Below are positions 35,261-47,217 of a stretch of DNA of 64,000 bases, one piece after another. The notes below the pieces were generated by a model. That model did no database searches and was not told the DNA's origin. It saw only the letters and a program-made list of their open reading frames with translations. The position numbers and the translations under genes were made by a program. Origin of the DNA: Actinomucor elegans. Taxonomy: Eukaryota; Mucoromycota; Mucoromycetes; Mucorales; Mucoraceae. The DNA lies in assembly GCA_026027325.1 (NCBI GenBank), contig JAMSLZ010000005.1, positions 682,001-746,000 of the forward strand. The letters are read 5' to 3'. Each line of letters starts with the position of its first letter. Position 1 is the first letter of the stretch.

Positions 35261-36820
35261 ATGAAATTTGGAAAGCAAATGGAAACAGCAGCCTTTGATC
35301 TCCCAGAGAACTGGAGACCACATCTTATCCATTACAAAACGTTGAAAAAGTCTATTCGACTTGTTGTAGACGAGCTAGAGTCTAGAGGATTATCCAATGA
35401 ATGGATAAGTACATTGGATACAGAACAGGCTATGCGATTAGATTATATTTTTGATGGTAAGTATAATACTTGAAACTGTATCCTTTACTCAGTTCTGGTA
35501 TTAGGTGATGCCAATGCCCCTCAGCCATATATAAAGATCACTATCGAAGACCCTACTTCGATCATATCGTCTGCAGAAGAGCCTGCTCTACTCAAACTCA
35601 TACCAATCACACAGCAATTGAACACTGAGCCTTTATCTATCAAAATTGAGCTTGTAAGAGATTCCGAGTTCTTTCATTTGCTCTTACATGAACTGTCACA
35701 TGCTGCTGCTCTGCACGATAAAGAAAAAGATCGGTTCATTGGCGATGTTGATGCACTTGAAAGCCAATTAACTGTAGCAGTTAGTAATGCTCTAGCGGTT
35801 GTGTAACTGTTTATGATTAACCATTTCTATCTAGGCTTCCCCACAAAAGAAAGATCTGTATGCTTGGAGAGAAATATTCAATTTGTATATGGAGGCTGCT
35901 ATCTTTAAGAGAGAACCCGAGGGCCCTTACACTGCCCAGTCCTACGAAAGAAGCCAAAGACAACTGCAATGGTTCACTAAAGAGCTTTCAAGGATGAATT
36001 TGGTATGTAATGTTTACTATTGACCTGTCAAACTGAAACACATATTAAAATCATGAATCATCTAGACCAAAAAACTATCTTCGAAGCATTCCAAAGTAGC
36101 TCTAACTCAGTTTCTAGCTATCAATGCCCAGCTTGTGCATTTCAAGCATTTCCAATCCTTGAATCAAACCGCTATGATCAAAATATTGAAAAAGCACGAC
36201 AAAAGGAGCGGTTTAAGGTAATTATAATATACTACAGAGCCAAAAAATGTATATTTAGACCTTTTATATTGAATAGCGCTACTTCAGAATTTCCGTCATT
36301 TGCTAAAAACAACGCTGTCTTTGTAGAGGGTGTTATGCAGTCTCTTTTCAATGCCATACAAACCAAACTTGTGACAATTGTACCGCAACCAGACGACTAC
36401 GATTGCCCCGTTTGTTTCTGTAAGTGAATTGTTTAAACTACCTTCTATTTCACATACTGATCATATAATGCAGCTATTGCTTGGAGGCCTATTCGTTTAC
36501 AATGCGGTCATGTATTTTGCGTTCGTTGTCTTATCAAAGCACACCGAAAACGCATGTATAATTGTCCAATCTGCCGCCAAGAGGACGCAGTCGGTAATGC
36601 AGATGCAAATAATTTAGATCAAGCCTTACAGAACTTCATGCTTTTGTATTTTCCTAAAGAAATTAAAGAAAAGCGTAAAGAGAATGAACAAGAGCAAGCC
36701 TCTTTAAACAAAAAGATTACTTCCACAGCAAGAAATCATCATACCTTAGCCTCTCGTAGAATGGATTATACTGTTGGCCGTACCTCTTCAAGCTCGTCTT
36801 CTAGTTGTAATATCATGTAA
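35261..36820 (+). CDS. SPX domain RING-type E3 ubiquitin ligase
   Basis: Probable ubiquitin ligase whose SPX domain senses inositol pyrophosphates, that is, phosphate status. Exons: 35261..35456, 35505..35779, 35835..36002, 36066..36217, 36259..36419, 36474..36820; 432 residues. SPX pieces: MKFGKQMETAAFDLPENWRP, HYKTLKKSIR, FFHLLLHELSHA, DLYAWREIFNLYMEAAIF and the C-terminal helix with LSSKHSKVALTQFL and AMIKILKKHDKRSG, which includes the Lys cluster that binds the ligand. A complete C3HC4 RING follows (about 313-358): CPVC, CGHVFCVRC, CPICRQ. The donor after exon 2 (GTTAGT) is non-ideal but keeps frame. The chain ends CNIM, a possible CaaX prenylation signal. Confidence 0.85.
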
Positions 36821-37895
36821 TATCATCTGTATTCCCATTGTACATATATATGAATCCTAAAAAAAAAGTACATTACTCTATTTCCAATAAAGCACTTTTT
36901 CATTTATTGCATATTAATTATACAACCAATTCACAGTTTAATAGTATATGCTTTATTAGGGTTATCGATTCGAATTCTTGTGTTGCAGAAAGCACTGATA
37001 TTTAACAAATGGAATCAAAATGCAGATTTCATTAGCTGCAGTAGTTCATTTTGAACTTGGAATACTAGTTAAACGTGGTGTTTGGTCGAAATCAACCAAG
37101 ATCGCATGTTTTAAATAACGCGCCATATCAAGTTGCAACCCTAGAAAATTTCGAAAGCAGGAATATCTAATAAAATAAGGACAATGGATACTAACCATTG
37201 TAATATTTGTAATGAAAATTGGACAGGAAAAATAGCTTTTTTTTAATAGTTAAGTTTTTTGCAAGACAAAAGGTAAAACCTTGCTCTAAAAGATTAAAAA
37301 CTGATCAACCGTTGGAGTTGTACAGAGCTTTAATTACATGTATAATTAGAATATGCATCTAATAATAAGAACATATTCTATTCTATGCATTTCTCGAATT
37401 TTAAAGCTATACCTATGTTCTCTATTAAATTAGATAATATTTCATAAAATTTGTCGAAGGCATCATGAATTTCCATATTTAGCTCCTCTCCTTTCAATAA
37501 TTCAAATGTTCTTTGAAGTTGCCCTTGCTTTTGGTAGAAGTGGGATATACTTGGAGTATTAGAAAAAATAAACATTCGCGGCAGCAGGGATAATTGGGAA
37601 TACAGTTTTAGGTCATCGATTCAACGTAAAACTTTATAAAATATCACGCAGAGCATGATATATTGGATAATAATTAGCAATCGGTACATGGTGCTGCATA
37701 CATTAAATGATCAGTGAAATATCGGATAGTTATGCGTTGCTACGCTCACTACGCTGAGAAGGAAATGCAACCGGACAACGCATAATAAGCCACTGGATGG
37801 GCCGGAATAGCTTTCTGCTCGGAGTATGAGTTTCTCAACAAGACAAAAATGAAATCAGAGAGCAGAAGCTATCGAGTTCCTTCTCTAAATACACC
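36821..37895. other. spacer before RPS8
   Basis: Contains one dispersed-repeat copy (37036-37110), a 65-codon minus-strand frame (37575-37378) without recognisable features, and a GC-richer stretch from about 37740 that is the likely RPS8 promoter. Confidence 0.45.
37036..37110 (+). repeat. dispersed intergenic repeat, one copy
   Basis: GCAGTAGTTCATTTTGAACT and TGGAATACTAGTTAAACG, then GAAATCAACCAAGATCG, in the family order. Confidence 0.6.
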
Positions 37896-38767
37896 ATGGG
37901 TAATTTGACATGATACTATGTATACAGCCATCCATCCATCTAACCTCATGTAATCCATTCCAATCATCATCCAGGTATCAGTCGTGATTCTCGCCACAAG
38001 CGTAGCAATACCGGTGCTAGACGTGATCAATACAGAAAGAAGAGAAAGTAAGCGATATACAATAAAAAATGATAGATCTATATACTAAATGGCGATTTAG
38101 GTTCGAGTTGGGTCGCCAATCTGCCAACACCAAGTTGGGTGCCAAGCGTATTCATCTTGTCCGTGTTCGTGGTGGTAACTTCAAGCGTCGTGCCCTTCGT
38201 CTCGAAGCTGGTAACTTCTCTTGGGGTTCCGAGGGTGTCTCTCGCAAGACTCGTGTTTTGACCGTTGTCTACAACGCTTCCAACAACGAGTTGGTCCGTA
38301 CCAACACTCTTGTCAAGGGTGCTGTTATCCAAATTGATGCCACTCCTTTCCGTCAATGGTACGAGTCTCACTACGCTCTTCCTCTTGGTAAGGCCAAGGC
38401 TGGTGAAACCGCTGCTGTAAGTGTTTGATTTTGTAATAGAAAGCGAAAAACAGTATTGACAAATAGCTTATATTGTAGGAGGCCTCTGCTGAGAAGAAGT
38501 CCAACGCCGTCCAAAAGAAGCTCGAAGCCCGTAAGGCTACCTCTGCCATTGATCCTCTCTTGAACGATCAATTCAATGCCGGTCGTCTCTACGCTGTCAT
38601 TGCTTCTCGTCCTGGTCAATCTGGTCGTTGTGATGGTTACATTCTTGAGGGTAAGGAACTCGAGTTCTATCTCCGTAAGATCAAGGTAAGCACTTCTTAT
38701 TTGTACTCTCTGTTACAATATACTAATCACTACTTTATCTTACTTTCAATAGAGCAAGAAGCATTAA
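37896..38767 (+). CDS. RPS8: 40S ribosomal protein eS8
   Basis: Small-subunit ribosomal protein. Exons: 37896..37899 (ATGG only), 37975..38047, 38101..38416, 38479..38685, 38753..38767; 204 residues. The protein begins [20 protein letters not shown] and continues [38 protein letters not shown], all diagnostic for eS8, and ends [13 protein letters not shown]. The start codon is joined to the body through a 75-nt intron; no other ATG gives the family N terminus. The last exon has only 15 coding bases. Strong codon bias (GGT, GTC, CGT, AAG). Confidence 0.97.
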
Positions 38768-40899
38768 GTTTCTTGTTTACTACATTTAAAACAATAAAAA
38801 GCTTCATATTTGTAGTTTTCATTAATCCAACGTCTGTATTATTTTGTAGTAATGTACATATTCAAAAATATTGTTCCTGTTCCTGTGTTAATATCCTCCA
38901 ATGGATAAATGGGTTTGGGATGATAGGCAGGATTCGGTATATTTGGTAGTTGTTTTGATTTCAATAACTATATATTCCTACAGTGATATTGTTGATCTAT
39001 TTCTAATGTATTGCACCATTGAAACGAAAAAGCGAAAGTAATGTGTAAACCTGGGATATAGCATCTATGTGGAGAAAATGAGATTTTTAGCTTCATTCAT
39101 TTTATATAGTGAATTTGCATCTTTAATCGCAATTTTTTTCGTCTTTAATGATAGTATACATTTCATATTGACTTCCTGCCAGAATGTCAGCTTCATTCCA
39201 ATAATTGGAAATTAGCTTAATCCTTAGCCTATCTTTCAAATTACTCAAGTTAAAACAATTAAACATTCAACACTTTCTTGGAGTTGTCCTTTTATTTTAT
39301 AACCGGCCCTTTTTTTTTTTGGTAACTTTATTGCAATATAACAGAATCAAAGACAGAAAATGACTATAGATACATAAAGCAGAAATCCGGCAGAGATAGA
39401 ACCTGCCTGTAAGTAGTCCAACCACAGCACAGGAAGCATGTATTTCGGCGTCGGGCTGGATCCAGAGATTTGAGTAACTGGTCATGTAAATTGAGCTGAA
39501 AGACGATGTAAACCTTATATATCAAGAGGCAATGAGCTTACACTCATCCGCCCAAACATCTGTGAATCAACAAGAAGCATGAGTTATGAAAACTATGTTA
39601 TGCCTGCAAATATGTGCGTTACATTTAAAAAAACGCCTATTTTACTATATAGGAGCCCTTATTCATGCAGTATCTGAACCCTTGTTTCGTAATTTATTTA
39701 ACAGGTATAACGTATTCATGACATTGTATTTTATTAAATGTTATAATAAATGCAGTGATTGTGTTACCAATCAGGTACAAGTTTTGACCGAAATCGATTG
39801 AAAGAACTATCGATAGTTAAGATTCCATGAAATATGTATATGTATGTATATTTACTACTAGTAATTAGTATGTAACTATTTCTTAAATAAAACAAAAATT
39901 CTAGTAAACACAATAATTCATTTTGAGCGTGGACCGCTAATTAAAGGTAGATATCGCTCTTTGATCCAAATTTCCAATAGTATTCTTTTTCTGGAGTAAG
40001 ATGTCTACATCTTCAAAATATTATCAATTAATAATGTAGATTCAATATATGTAAGGCACAATTAAACCTTCATTAACTTTATTAAGTCATATATTGCGAA
40101 CCGAGATGTCTTGGCTGCTCAAAAGTGGATTAAACCAATGTCAAGCTTATGGGAGAGCCTTAAAAAGAACTTAGACATAATAAACATAACTTTACAATAC
40201 CGAAAGTCAATAATATCCCAAATAACAACTGTAGTTATCGCAGCAATGATATACCTTTACAGTATTTGTTTGAATGTACTGAACGTATTTTAAATCTTAG
40301 TACATAAAGTAAAAACGTTCTTGTGTTTTAGAGCATACATATATATTTTCTGTGTATTTTACGCATACTAAACAAGTATTTGATTGCTATAATGTTATTG
40401 CTACTATTTACAATTTTTTTTTAACAAAACTAGAATATAATGTCTAGATAAATATTGATCGTATTACCGAAATTAATATAGACTTGAGCTTCACCTTCAA
40501 TGATGCAAAGGTAATGTTATTTCTTGCTTTTTAATACGGTATTATTCCCAATAAATATGAGTTTCCATTAAAATTTGGCTTCTTGATGATGTACCTAGTA
40601 TTCCATATGGACTAACTATGAAAGAAGATATACGCACACCCTATTGCTATAGTGAATACTTTTGTATTGGCGAATATATCTTAAAATGAAATATCTACAA
40701 CCAAAATGTTGGTCAAAGCATCGAGCTTTAGGGTCGTCCCTTTCTAAAATTTCAGTTTTTGGCGGATATTGATAATCGATCCGGGCCGAACACAATATGC
40801 CATTTCTGCCTTCATGATTAAGCCCGGTCAGTCAAATTTATGATGAATGGAATAGGCAGACGTTGATTCCCTCTCTTTTAGCTTCGATATAGTCCAACA
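38768..40899. other. 2.1-kb intergenic spacer
   Basis: AT-rich, with two diverged dispersed-repeat pieces (39780-39955). No convincing coding region. The RPL11 promoter and leader occupy the last 150 bases or so. Confidence 0.5.
39780..39955 (+). repeat. dispersed intergenic repeat, two partial copies
   Basis: First: TTTTGACCGAAATCGATTGA, AAGAACTATCG and ATGAAATATGTATATG. Second (from 39904): AATTCATTTTGAGCGTGGAC and CGCTAATTAAAGG. Diverged, but the order of blocks is kept. Confidence 0.45.
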
Positions 40900-41760
40900 A
40901 TGGTATGATTGCTTTTTTGAATTGATCTATAGCGTGTCATATAGAATGTATGAAAAGGCGATGATTGAAGAATGGATGGATTGATGAAGCTGTAGATCGA
41001 TACGTTAAAAAATCGGACGCGGAAGACCTGTGATTGATATTTTTTTGACATGTAACAACTTCAACATATGTACGCCTTCTTCAACCCTTTCGCCTTTTCA
41101 TCATGTTCGACATTGCTTAAATAATATTTGTAAATTGTATCATAGCTAATGGTTATACGTTAATAGAGCGCCGAAGAACAGAAGGTTACCAAGAACCCCA
41201 TGCGCAACCTCCAAATTGAGAAGTTGGTTCTCAACATTTGTGTTGGTGAGTCTGGTGATAGACTTACCCGTGCTGCCAAGGTTCTCGAACAATTGACTGG
41301 TCAAACTCCTGTCTACTCCAAGGCTCGTTACACTGTCCGTACTTTCTCTATCCGTCGTAACGAAAAGATCTCTGTTCACGTTACTGTCCGTGGCCCCAAG
41401 GCCGAGGAAATCCTTGAACGTGGTTTGAAGGTCAAGGAATACGAACTCAAGGCTCGTAACTTCTCTGAAACCGGTAACTTCGGTTTCGGTATTGATGAAC
41501 ACATTGATTTGGGTATCAAGTACGATCCTTCCATTGGTATTTACGGTATGGATTACTACGTTGTTATGGGTCGTCCCGGTAACCGTGTCGCCCGCAGAAA
41601 GCACTGTAAGTCCAAGGTTGGTGTTAAGCACCAAATCAAGAAGGTAAGATATACATCTTGGAGGGTTGTAGCTGTAACTAACAATTCAAATTAACAATAG
41701 GAAGAATCTCAAGAATGGTTCAAGCAACGTTTCGACGGTGTCATCTCTTACAAGGCTTAG
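40900..41760 (+). CDS. RPL11: 60S ribosomal protein uL5 (L11)
   Basis: Large-subunit protein that binds 5S rRNA and the P-site tRNA. Exons: 40900..40902 (ATG only), 41167..41643, 41701..41760; 179 residues. The body starts [20 protein letters not shown] and carries the conserved [60 protein letters not shown] and C-terminal [15 protein letters not shown]. The acceptor at 41166 leaves no in-frame ATG at the family position. The ATG at 40900, followed directly by GTATGA, is the best start, so exon 1 would code only Met after a 264-nt intron. Starting at the internal Met (41200) would lose the usual N terminus. Poly(A) signal AATAAA at 41786. Confidence 0.93.
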
Positions 41761-41785
41761 ATACTCTTCTCCCTCAATGCTACCA

Positions 41786-41791
41786 AATAAA
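41786..41791 (+). terminator. RPL11: poly(A) signal of RPL11
   Basis: AATAAA 26 bases after the stop codon, in the short convergent gap before APC11. Confidence 0.5.
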
Positions 41792-41940
41792 ACCAGAGAT
41801 CATTATAAAATAACCATTAATGATAATGTAAAGTGCTTTATTGTGTGCTTGAGAAAAAGGTCTTTTATTAAAAGTGGGGTATATCGTTGAGGGTTAATGA
41901 TCTATTTGATCGCTTTGAAAATGTTCTCTAAATTGTGTTC

Positions 41941-42210
41941 TCAGGCATGTGCTGTTGCTGTTTGCCAAGGTTTACGATCCATAGGGCAATTTTCTCCATT
42001 GGTAGAGTTTTGAAACCAGGTCATGATACAATGTAAATGAAAAACATGACTACATTCGCCCCAGATCAAAGGACAATCGTCACCAGGCATCTTGCAAGTT
42101 GGACAGCAACCGTCATAAGCTGAATGGCAAATACCACAAACATCGTCATCTTCTTTTACATCCCATGACCATTGTGCGGCCATATTCCAAGATACTATGT
42201 TGACTTTCAT
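41941..42210 (-). CDS. APC11: anaphase-promoting complex RING subunit Apc11
   Basis: Catalytic RING-H2 subunit of the APC/C ubiquitin ligase, which marks cyclins and securin for degradation. Single exon, 89 residues, close to human Apc11 (84). Motifs: MKVNIVSWNMAAQWSW, CGICHSAYDGCCPTCKMPGDDCPLIWGECSHVFHLHCIMTWF in two parts, then NCPMDRKPW. The last zinc ligand is Asp (CPMD) rather than the Cys of human Apc11. This is the arrangement seen in Rbx1, and I believe also in some other fungal Apc11 proteins. It is convergent with RPL11, with 180 bp between stop codons. Confidence 0.95.
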   Translation of the reverse strand: MKVNIVSWNMAAQWSWDVKEDDDVCGICHSAYDGCCPTCKMPGDDCPLIWGECSHVFHLHCIMTWFQNSTNGENCPMDRKPWQTATAHA

Positions 42211-43162
42211 TGTTTATTATTTCTTACAGTTAATTACGCGTAGCTAGAATAATGAAAAAGAAAAGTTGACGTTTAATGAAAGAAAAAAAAAAAATTTGAA
42301 CTGTTCATTTAGCGCCTTGTGTTCTCGATCAAGGAATACCCAGCCAGCAGTAGATTATTGCAGGCTATTATGATTATTTAAATATTTTATATAGTGATCT
42401 ACACTTATTTTCCTTATTTAAGATTTAAAAGGGCTATAGGGATATAAAAAAAGGTGAATAGGTTGCTATCTACTAGAAAATCGAAACGAATGCGTAAAAG
42501 GTCTATTATGGCTGGTTAGAAATCTGTTAACTAAGTAGCGTTTAATCTGATTGCTAGTCCCTCATTTGAAAAATGGAATTTGACCCACTTAGCTTCTATG
42601 CAATACAAAGCACGCATATATATTTTGAATATTATGAACTATGCCTCCGCAATAGCTTTAGGATCGCCAGGAAATGATGCAAGAGAAACTTCACTATTGG
42701 ATTTTTTTTTCGATATTTATCAGCTGTTGACAATTTAATTGCTATGCTTTAGACTTGGTCAGAGCATGGGATACTACCATAGCTCAATTTTTTTTTTATA
42801 TATTTGCCATATTTTTAAATATTTTAAAGCTACATTTCCAAGTCTTGAAAAATACTGTCTTCGTGCTTCACAAAAAAAAGGTAATCTTCGATAGTTTCGG
42901 CCTTGGGGTATACTTTAAAGGTTTCTAAAAGCCGTTCCATTATCAGACCGTTCCCAACCTTGCTACATTTCTCAACCAATTCTAGTTTAATATCGTATCT
43001 AATGACAAATGTATGACCATAAACTATTGTATATACTAGAACCATCATTTCGCTCAAGTTTAATGATTTTACTTTATTTTAATCTGATATTCTGTAGATC
43101 TTTCCATAGATCCCAGTCAAATAACACTTTTGATTATCTTTCCTTGCTCATAATGAGATAGA

Positions 43163-43198
<36 letters not shown>

Positions 43199-44797
43199 GC
43201 AATATCACTCCTTTATTTGTAGGTGAAAGCATACTGATCCAAAAAAAACCATCAATTTGTAGTATTTCCACGCTCTAGAGCCAAATTTGTTTTTTCATTT
43301 TCTTATACAGAAGTAAAAAAAAAAACTATTTATGGCTTGCAATTTCTGTAATAACTCGTTATATTGCATTTTATGAACACAATTCACTAAGGGATAATCC
43401 TTGATCAATCATAGGCCCAGGGCTATATATATAATTTGCTGATGTAGATATATATCAACCTAAATTACTTTAAGCCATATTGATTTCATCATGCATACCG
43501 AGTGTATACAGTAAGGGGTTTCATTTATTATTATTTTTTGTATAATTTTTTCAATTTACGTGTGGCAACATAGTTCATATCAAACAGACCTTTGTGTGAA
43601 TACCAAACTTATTTCTTGAGTAGACATCCTTAGATTGAAAATATAACAAAGCTCTATCAATGATGTTGGACTTCCTTCTTCCATCTACAGTAGAGCCGAC
43701 AAGTTTCTTACGATTGTCAGTCCCAGTCGTTCTTCTGGTCCCAAATGGTGAATTCTCTGCCCTCATTTTAAAGCAGATGCACCAGGAGGCAACCGTAGGA
43801 GCTTAGATTGTTTTTGCTTTCTTCATCAGCTTAATACCACTGGCTATGGGTCTTCTTAAATGTCATATTAATATAAACGAATGTGATAAAAATTTAAATT
43901 ATTATCCAGCTAGCTTGTATCTCTTGTATTTCTACTTTCAAAAGAAACTATATTTTAACATTATCATTCTAAATGATTTAAAATATGACTTGATATGTGT
44001 TTTGCATTATATTTTGTTGATTGATTTAAGTGATGATTCCAGCCTCTGATGAAATTGACAGATGGTGGGGACTCATTTATAAAAAGTATACTTTAAGTAT
44101 GATTGGCTTCTACTTTAACTATCGACATTTTATATATATAAAAATAATAATAAATGAAACCACCTAGTGTTTTATATAAGCTATCATTCTTAGTCATATA
44201 TCATACGTAAGCCGTCGTGTGTCAAGTCATATTGAAACTACTATGGAACTTACTAATATCGATTTGTAACGTTTCGATCATTTACTTGAATGTTCTAGTG
44301 TTTCAATTGCATAAACTCCAACTCGGTAAAGAGCGAAGAAGTGCCAATGGTTGTTATAGATCATTCAGCTGATTAGAAAAACAAAAAGGCTACGGGTGGT
44401 ATTGACTACTCCTTTAATACTTTTTCTCGGAATAACTGATGCGGTTGAAGTGCTTGCCTTTACAAGCAGGAGGTTTCTAACTACCATTTACATTCTAGTC
44501 GCTGTAAAAGATGATAGCTTATTTAGCTCATTAATACCATTGGTTCTTTCAATATTAGAATATTCTTGATGTTTCAAAAAATCGAAAATATTAATTTTTT
44601 CCCCCTCAAATGGCAAATCAATAGAAGTACTTGATAGTAATTATGATATTAAGTATGAAGTGTCTTTATTTTGAGAGTAGTAACATGTAAATCTATATGA
44701 CTATATAATGTAGGTACAAATGCCTATAGCTTTTTTTTGAAACTAAAGTAGGACCTGAAACGGAACTGAAAGATAAGTTTATTAAGCAAGCAAAATG
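42211..44797. other. 2.6-kb intergenic spacer
   Basis: AT-rich. Contains a run of about 32 T at 43166-43197 and several short open frames (42830-43048 and 43575-43766, both minus) that I could not link to any family or splice model. Confidence 0.45.
43166..43197. repeat. poly(T) run of about 32 bases
   Basis: Longest single-base run in the window; reads as poly(A) on the minus strand. No duplication of flanking sequence was noticed. Confidence 0.75.
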
Positions 44798-45592
44798 TCA
44801 AAATCTATTATATAATAGCATATCTTCTGTTGAAATTAAAGAGTTATGGGGGTCTTCTATTGACAATGGATAATGGATATACCCTTCTGCTTTCTTAAAC
44901 ATCAAATCAACAATGTTACTGTCATTGGTATCGGCATTGATTATTCCATTCGAAAGTAAATAAATGCTCTGTAGACAAGGATATACTTTAACAAGACGCA
45001 GTACATGTTCATTGAGCCACGTTCGACGACTTGCAAGAATAAGCGATTTCAGACTTGGTCTGCTTTGGATTTTCTGTTCTAATTCTGTAACCAAAGTCTC
45101 TGCGTGTATATGGATGTCGCAGCCTAAAACTATACTAGTCATATGAGGTGATTGAGCGAGAAGGTTACTAAGAGCGTAGGCATCGATAGACACATAGTTT
45201 GATTGTATAGATGAGCCGATTAGCTTCAATGTCTTGATTTTCAGTGGTTGGGTAGACGGCAGTCGTAGCGAATGATCTGATAAGGTGTTCCAGCCACAGA
45301 CAGTCAAGTGTTCTAAATTTCGACAAGACGATAGTAGATATTGAACAATAGAATCGCGTACATCCCATATGTATATTGATCGGATGAGGGATAGGTGTGG
45401 ATCAAGGATTGATCTGAGCTCGGTCAATTTCCAAAGATGGCCAGTGACATGCAGACGAACTGTCCTCCAATTAGTAGGATGATCGCAAAAGGTACGGAGT
45501 ATCTTAGACACTTGACGTAGACTAGATATGTCTTTATAAGATGTGAATGATATGATCTTGAATATGATTTCTGGTGGTAATAATGTTAACAT
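44798..45592 (-). CDS. F-box protein with leucine-rich tail
   Basis: Probable substrate receptor of an SCF ubiquitin ligase. Single exon, 264 residues. An F-box opens the protein: LLPPEIIFKIISFTSYKDISSLRQVSKILRTFCDHPTNWRTV, shown here in outline (LPPEI, the SL/RQVSK turn and the closing W). The rest has irregular leucine-rich repeat-like segments (LEHLTVCGWNTLSD, LKIKTLKLIGSSIQ, LKSLILASRRTW, LQSIYLLSNGI). The substrate is unknown. The closest neighbour is SSL1, 190 bp upstream on the same strand. Confidence 0.8.
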   Translation of the reverse strand: MLTLLPPEIIFKIISFTSYKDISSLRQVSKILRTFCDHPTNWRTVRLHVTGHLWKLTELRSILDPHLSLIRSIYIWDVRDSIVQYLLSSCRNLEHLTVCGWNTLSDHSLRLPSTQPLKIKTLKLIGSSIQSNYVSIDAYALSNLLAQSPHMTSIVLGCDIHIHAETLVTELEQKIQSRPSLKSLILASRRTWLNEHVLRLVKVYPCLQSIYLLSNGIINADTNDSNIVDLMFKKAEGYIHYPLSIEDPHNSLISTEDMLLYNRF

Positions 45593-45782
45593 ATTAGAAG
45601 GAAGAGAAAGCTGCTAAATAGACTTGATTTGTTTCTTTTTTATTATTATGATTGGACTCATATACATGGGTTAAATCACTCTAAAAGGAAATAAAATGAT
45701 CTCTACGTTTCATTTCTATTCCTGACAGACAAACCCGAGATCAACTGCTATTGGATCTGTAGCCCATTATTCAAGACAAGCG

Positions 45783-47217
45783 CTATACTTTTTTGCCTAC
45801 ACTCCAACAGCCAGGACAGTTATGTAACACTTCATGAACAAACATATCGCACTCGGCACAGAATTCTTGAGCGCATTTTGGACAGGAAAACTTGGCACCA
45901 GCTGCTTCTAATTTATCAAACTGTGTTAAACAAGAGAAACAATGCGTTCCAATTTCACTATAGATGCGTTAGCTTGGGCACCTGTCCTTTTAATTATTTT
46001 TTACCTGTTGTTCTTGATTTCATCAAAGTTATCCACGGGAAATAGGTGATGATAAGATCGTGCCAAATGAGGTGAAGAAACCAATGTCAAACCGCAGATA
46101 TCGCAATCACTGGGCAGTTCACATACTTTTGATTTACACCTTGGACATATATAACCGCCCAAGGTCAGTTTTGAATGACTTTTGATAAAACATTATTAAT
46201 AATTATTTATCCTAGTTATGTATATGCACACTTTACCAAACACAAAATGTAGGATGATCCTCCAGTAATCTCCTGGGAAAACCCATAGTAACAAGATTCG
46301 AAGTGTTCTTGTTTGGTAGAACAGCAGGCGGTGGTACCACTTCAAACAGTAGGTCTTTGTAATGTGCTTCATTTAATACTACACCATATGTGCCTTTAAA
46401 CCCTCATTTTAGATATTTTTCTCAATACATTTGAAAACCATTACCTTTGGTAGATTCACTCAACAGTCGACATATCTGTACTTCAGCAGCAAGCCCCACA
46501 ATACTAACGCGTACCATTTCCTTTTTCAATAAATCAATGGTTTCATGGATATCTGATGGATCACAGGTAGTTAATGATCCAAAAATCAGCAGCACCTCCT
46601 TTGATCCATGACTTGGCACACCCAGCATGCTCGCTCTAGCTAATTGTAATGCGTTTTGCAACGAAGGTTCCCCACTTGTCTCGGTATTCTTTTTTGATTT
46701 TAATACTTTAATATGGTCCGTAGGGTTGCCGCTTAATTCTGTCAGCTTTTCAGCAATACCATCTCGAGTGATGATGATACCGAGCTGGGATATTGGGTTT
46801 TGATCAAAGAATTCAATCACAAACTGCTGAGCATACGTCAGACTGAGCTCCACGCGACTTGGCCTCAAGTCTTTTTCATTCATTGCTTCTGATAAATCGA
46901 TAATGAGAAATAAATGTCGAATAATGCCACGCTGAATGATAGCTGTATCTTTCAATAATCTATAATAGAGATAGATATTGAGCTTGTCGGCGCGTATTCC
47001 ATCCTCTACAAGTGTACCTTCTACGCTTTCGTTGTTTCTGTAACTGCGAAACTACGCTACTCAGTCGACCTTCAGCATCCTCCTGCAGTACATCCCAACT
47101 TCTTTTGTATTCTTCTTCCCAAGCATAACCGCCATTGCCAGCTTCATCGTCTTGATTTGCATCATAGGTATCATCAATATCAATATAATCATCGTCTAGT
47201 TGCTTTCGAGATCCCAT
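45783..47217 (-). CDS. SSL1: TFIIH core subunit Ssl1/p44
   Basis: Subunit of TFIIH that binds and stimulates the Rad3/XPD helicase in transcription and nucleotide excision repair. Exons on the minus strand: 47217..47018, 46959..46445, 46393..46237, 46178..46005, 45957..45783; 406 residues. Acidic N terminus with [14 protein letters not shown], then [20 protein letters not shown], which opens the VWA domain, and ending near [15 protein letters not shown]. After PPPAVLP and MGFP comes the zinc part: [20 protein letters not shown] (C4 finger) and the C-terminal C4C4 RING-like region with [30 protein letters not shown] and NCPGC. All are typical of p44. Confidence 0.94.

Noticed and set aside
37378..37575. 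65-codon minus-strand frame with helix-like end
   Set aside because: Short, isolated and without homology that I can recognise.
40903..41166. Possible box C/D snoRNA in the RPL11 first intron (TTGATGAA)
   Set aside because: No matching CTGA D box at a suitable distance and no terminal stem.
42830..43048. Minus-strand frame MMVLVYTIVYGHTF..., about 72 codons
   Set aside because: Looks protein-like, but I see no family, no splice partners and no promoter signal; could be a relic.
15026..43197. Poly(A)/poly(T) runs at 15026 and 43166 as tails of retrotransposon copies
   Set aside because: No reverse transcriptase, recognisable gene copy or target-site duplication next to either run.
43575..43766. 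Minus-strand frame MRAENSPFGTRR..., 63 codons
   Set aside because: No recognisable family; isolated in a gene-poor spacer.
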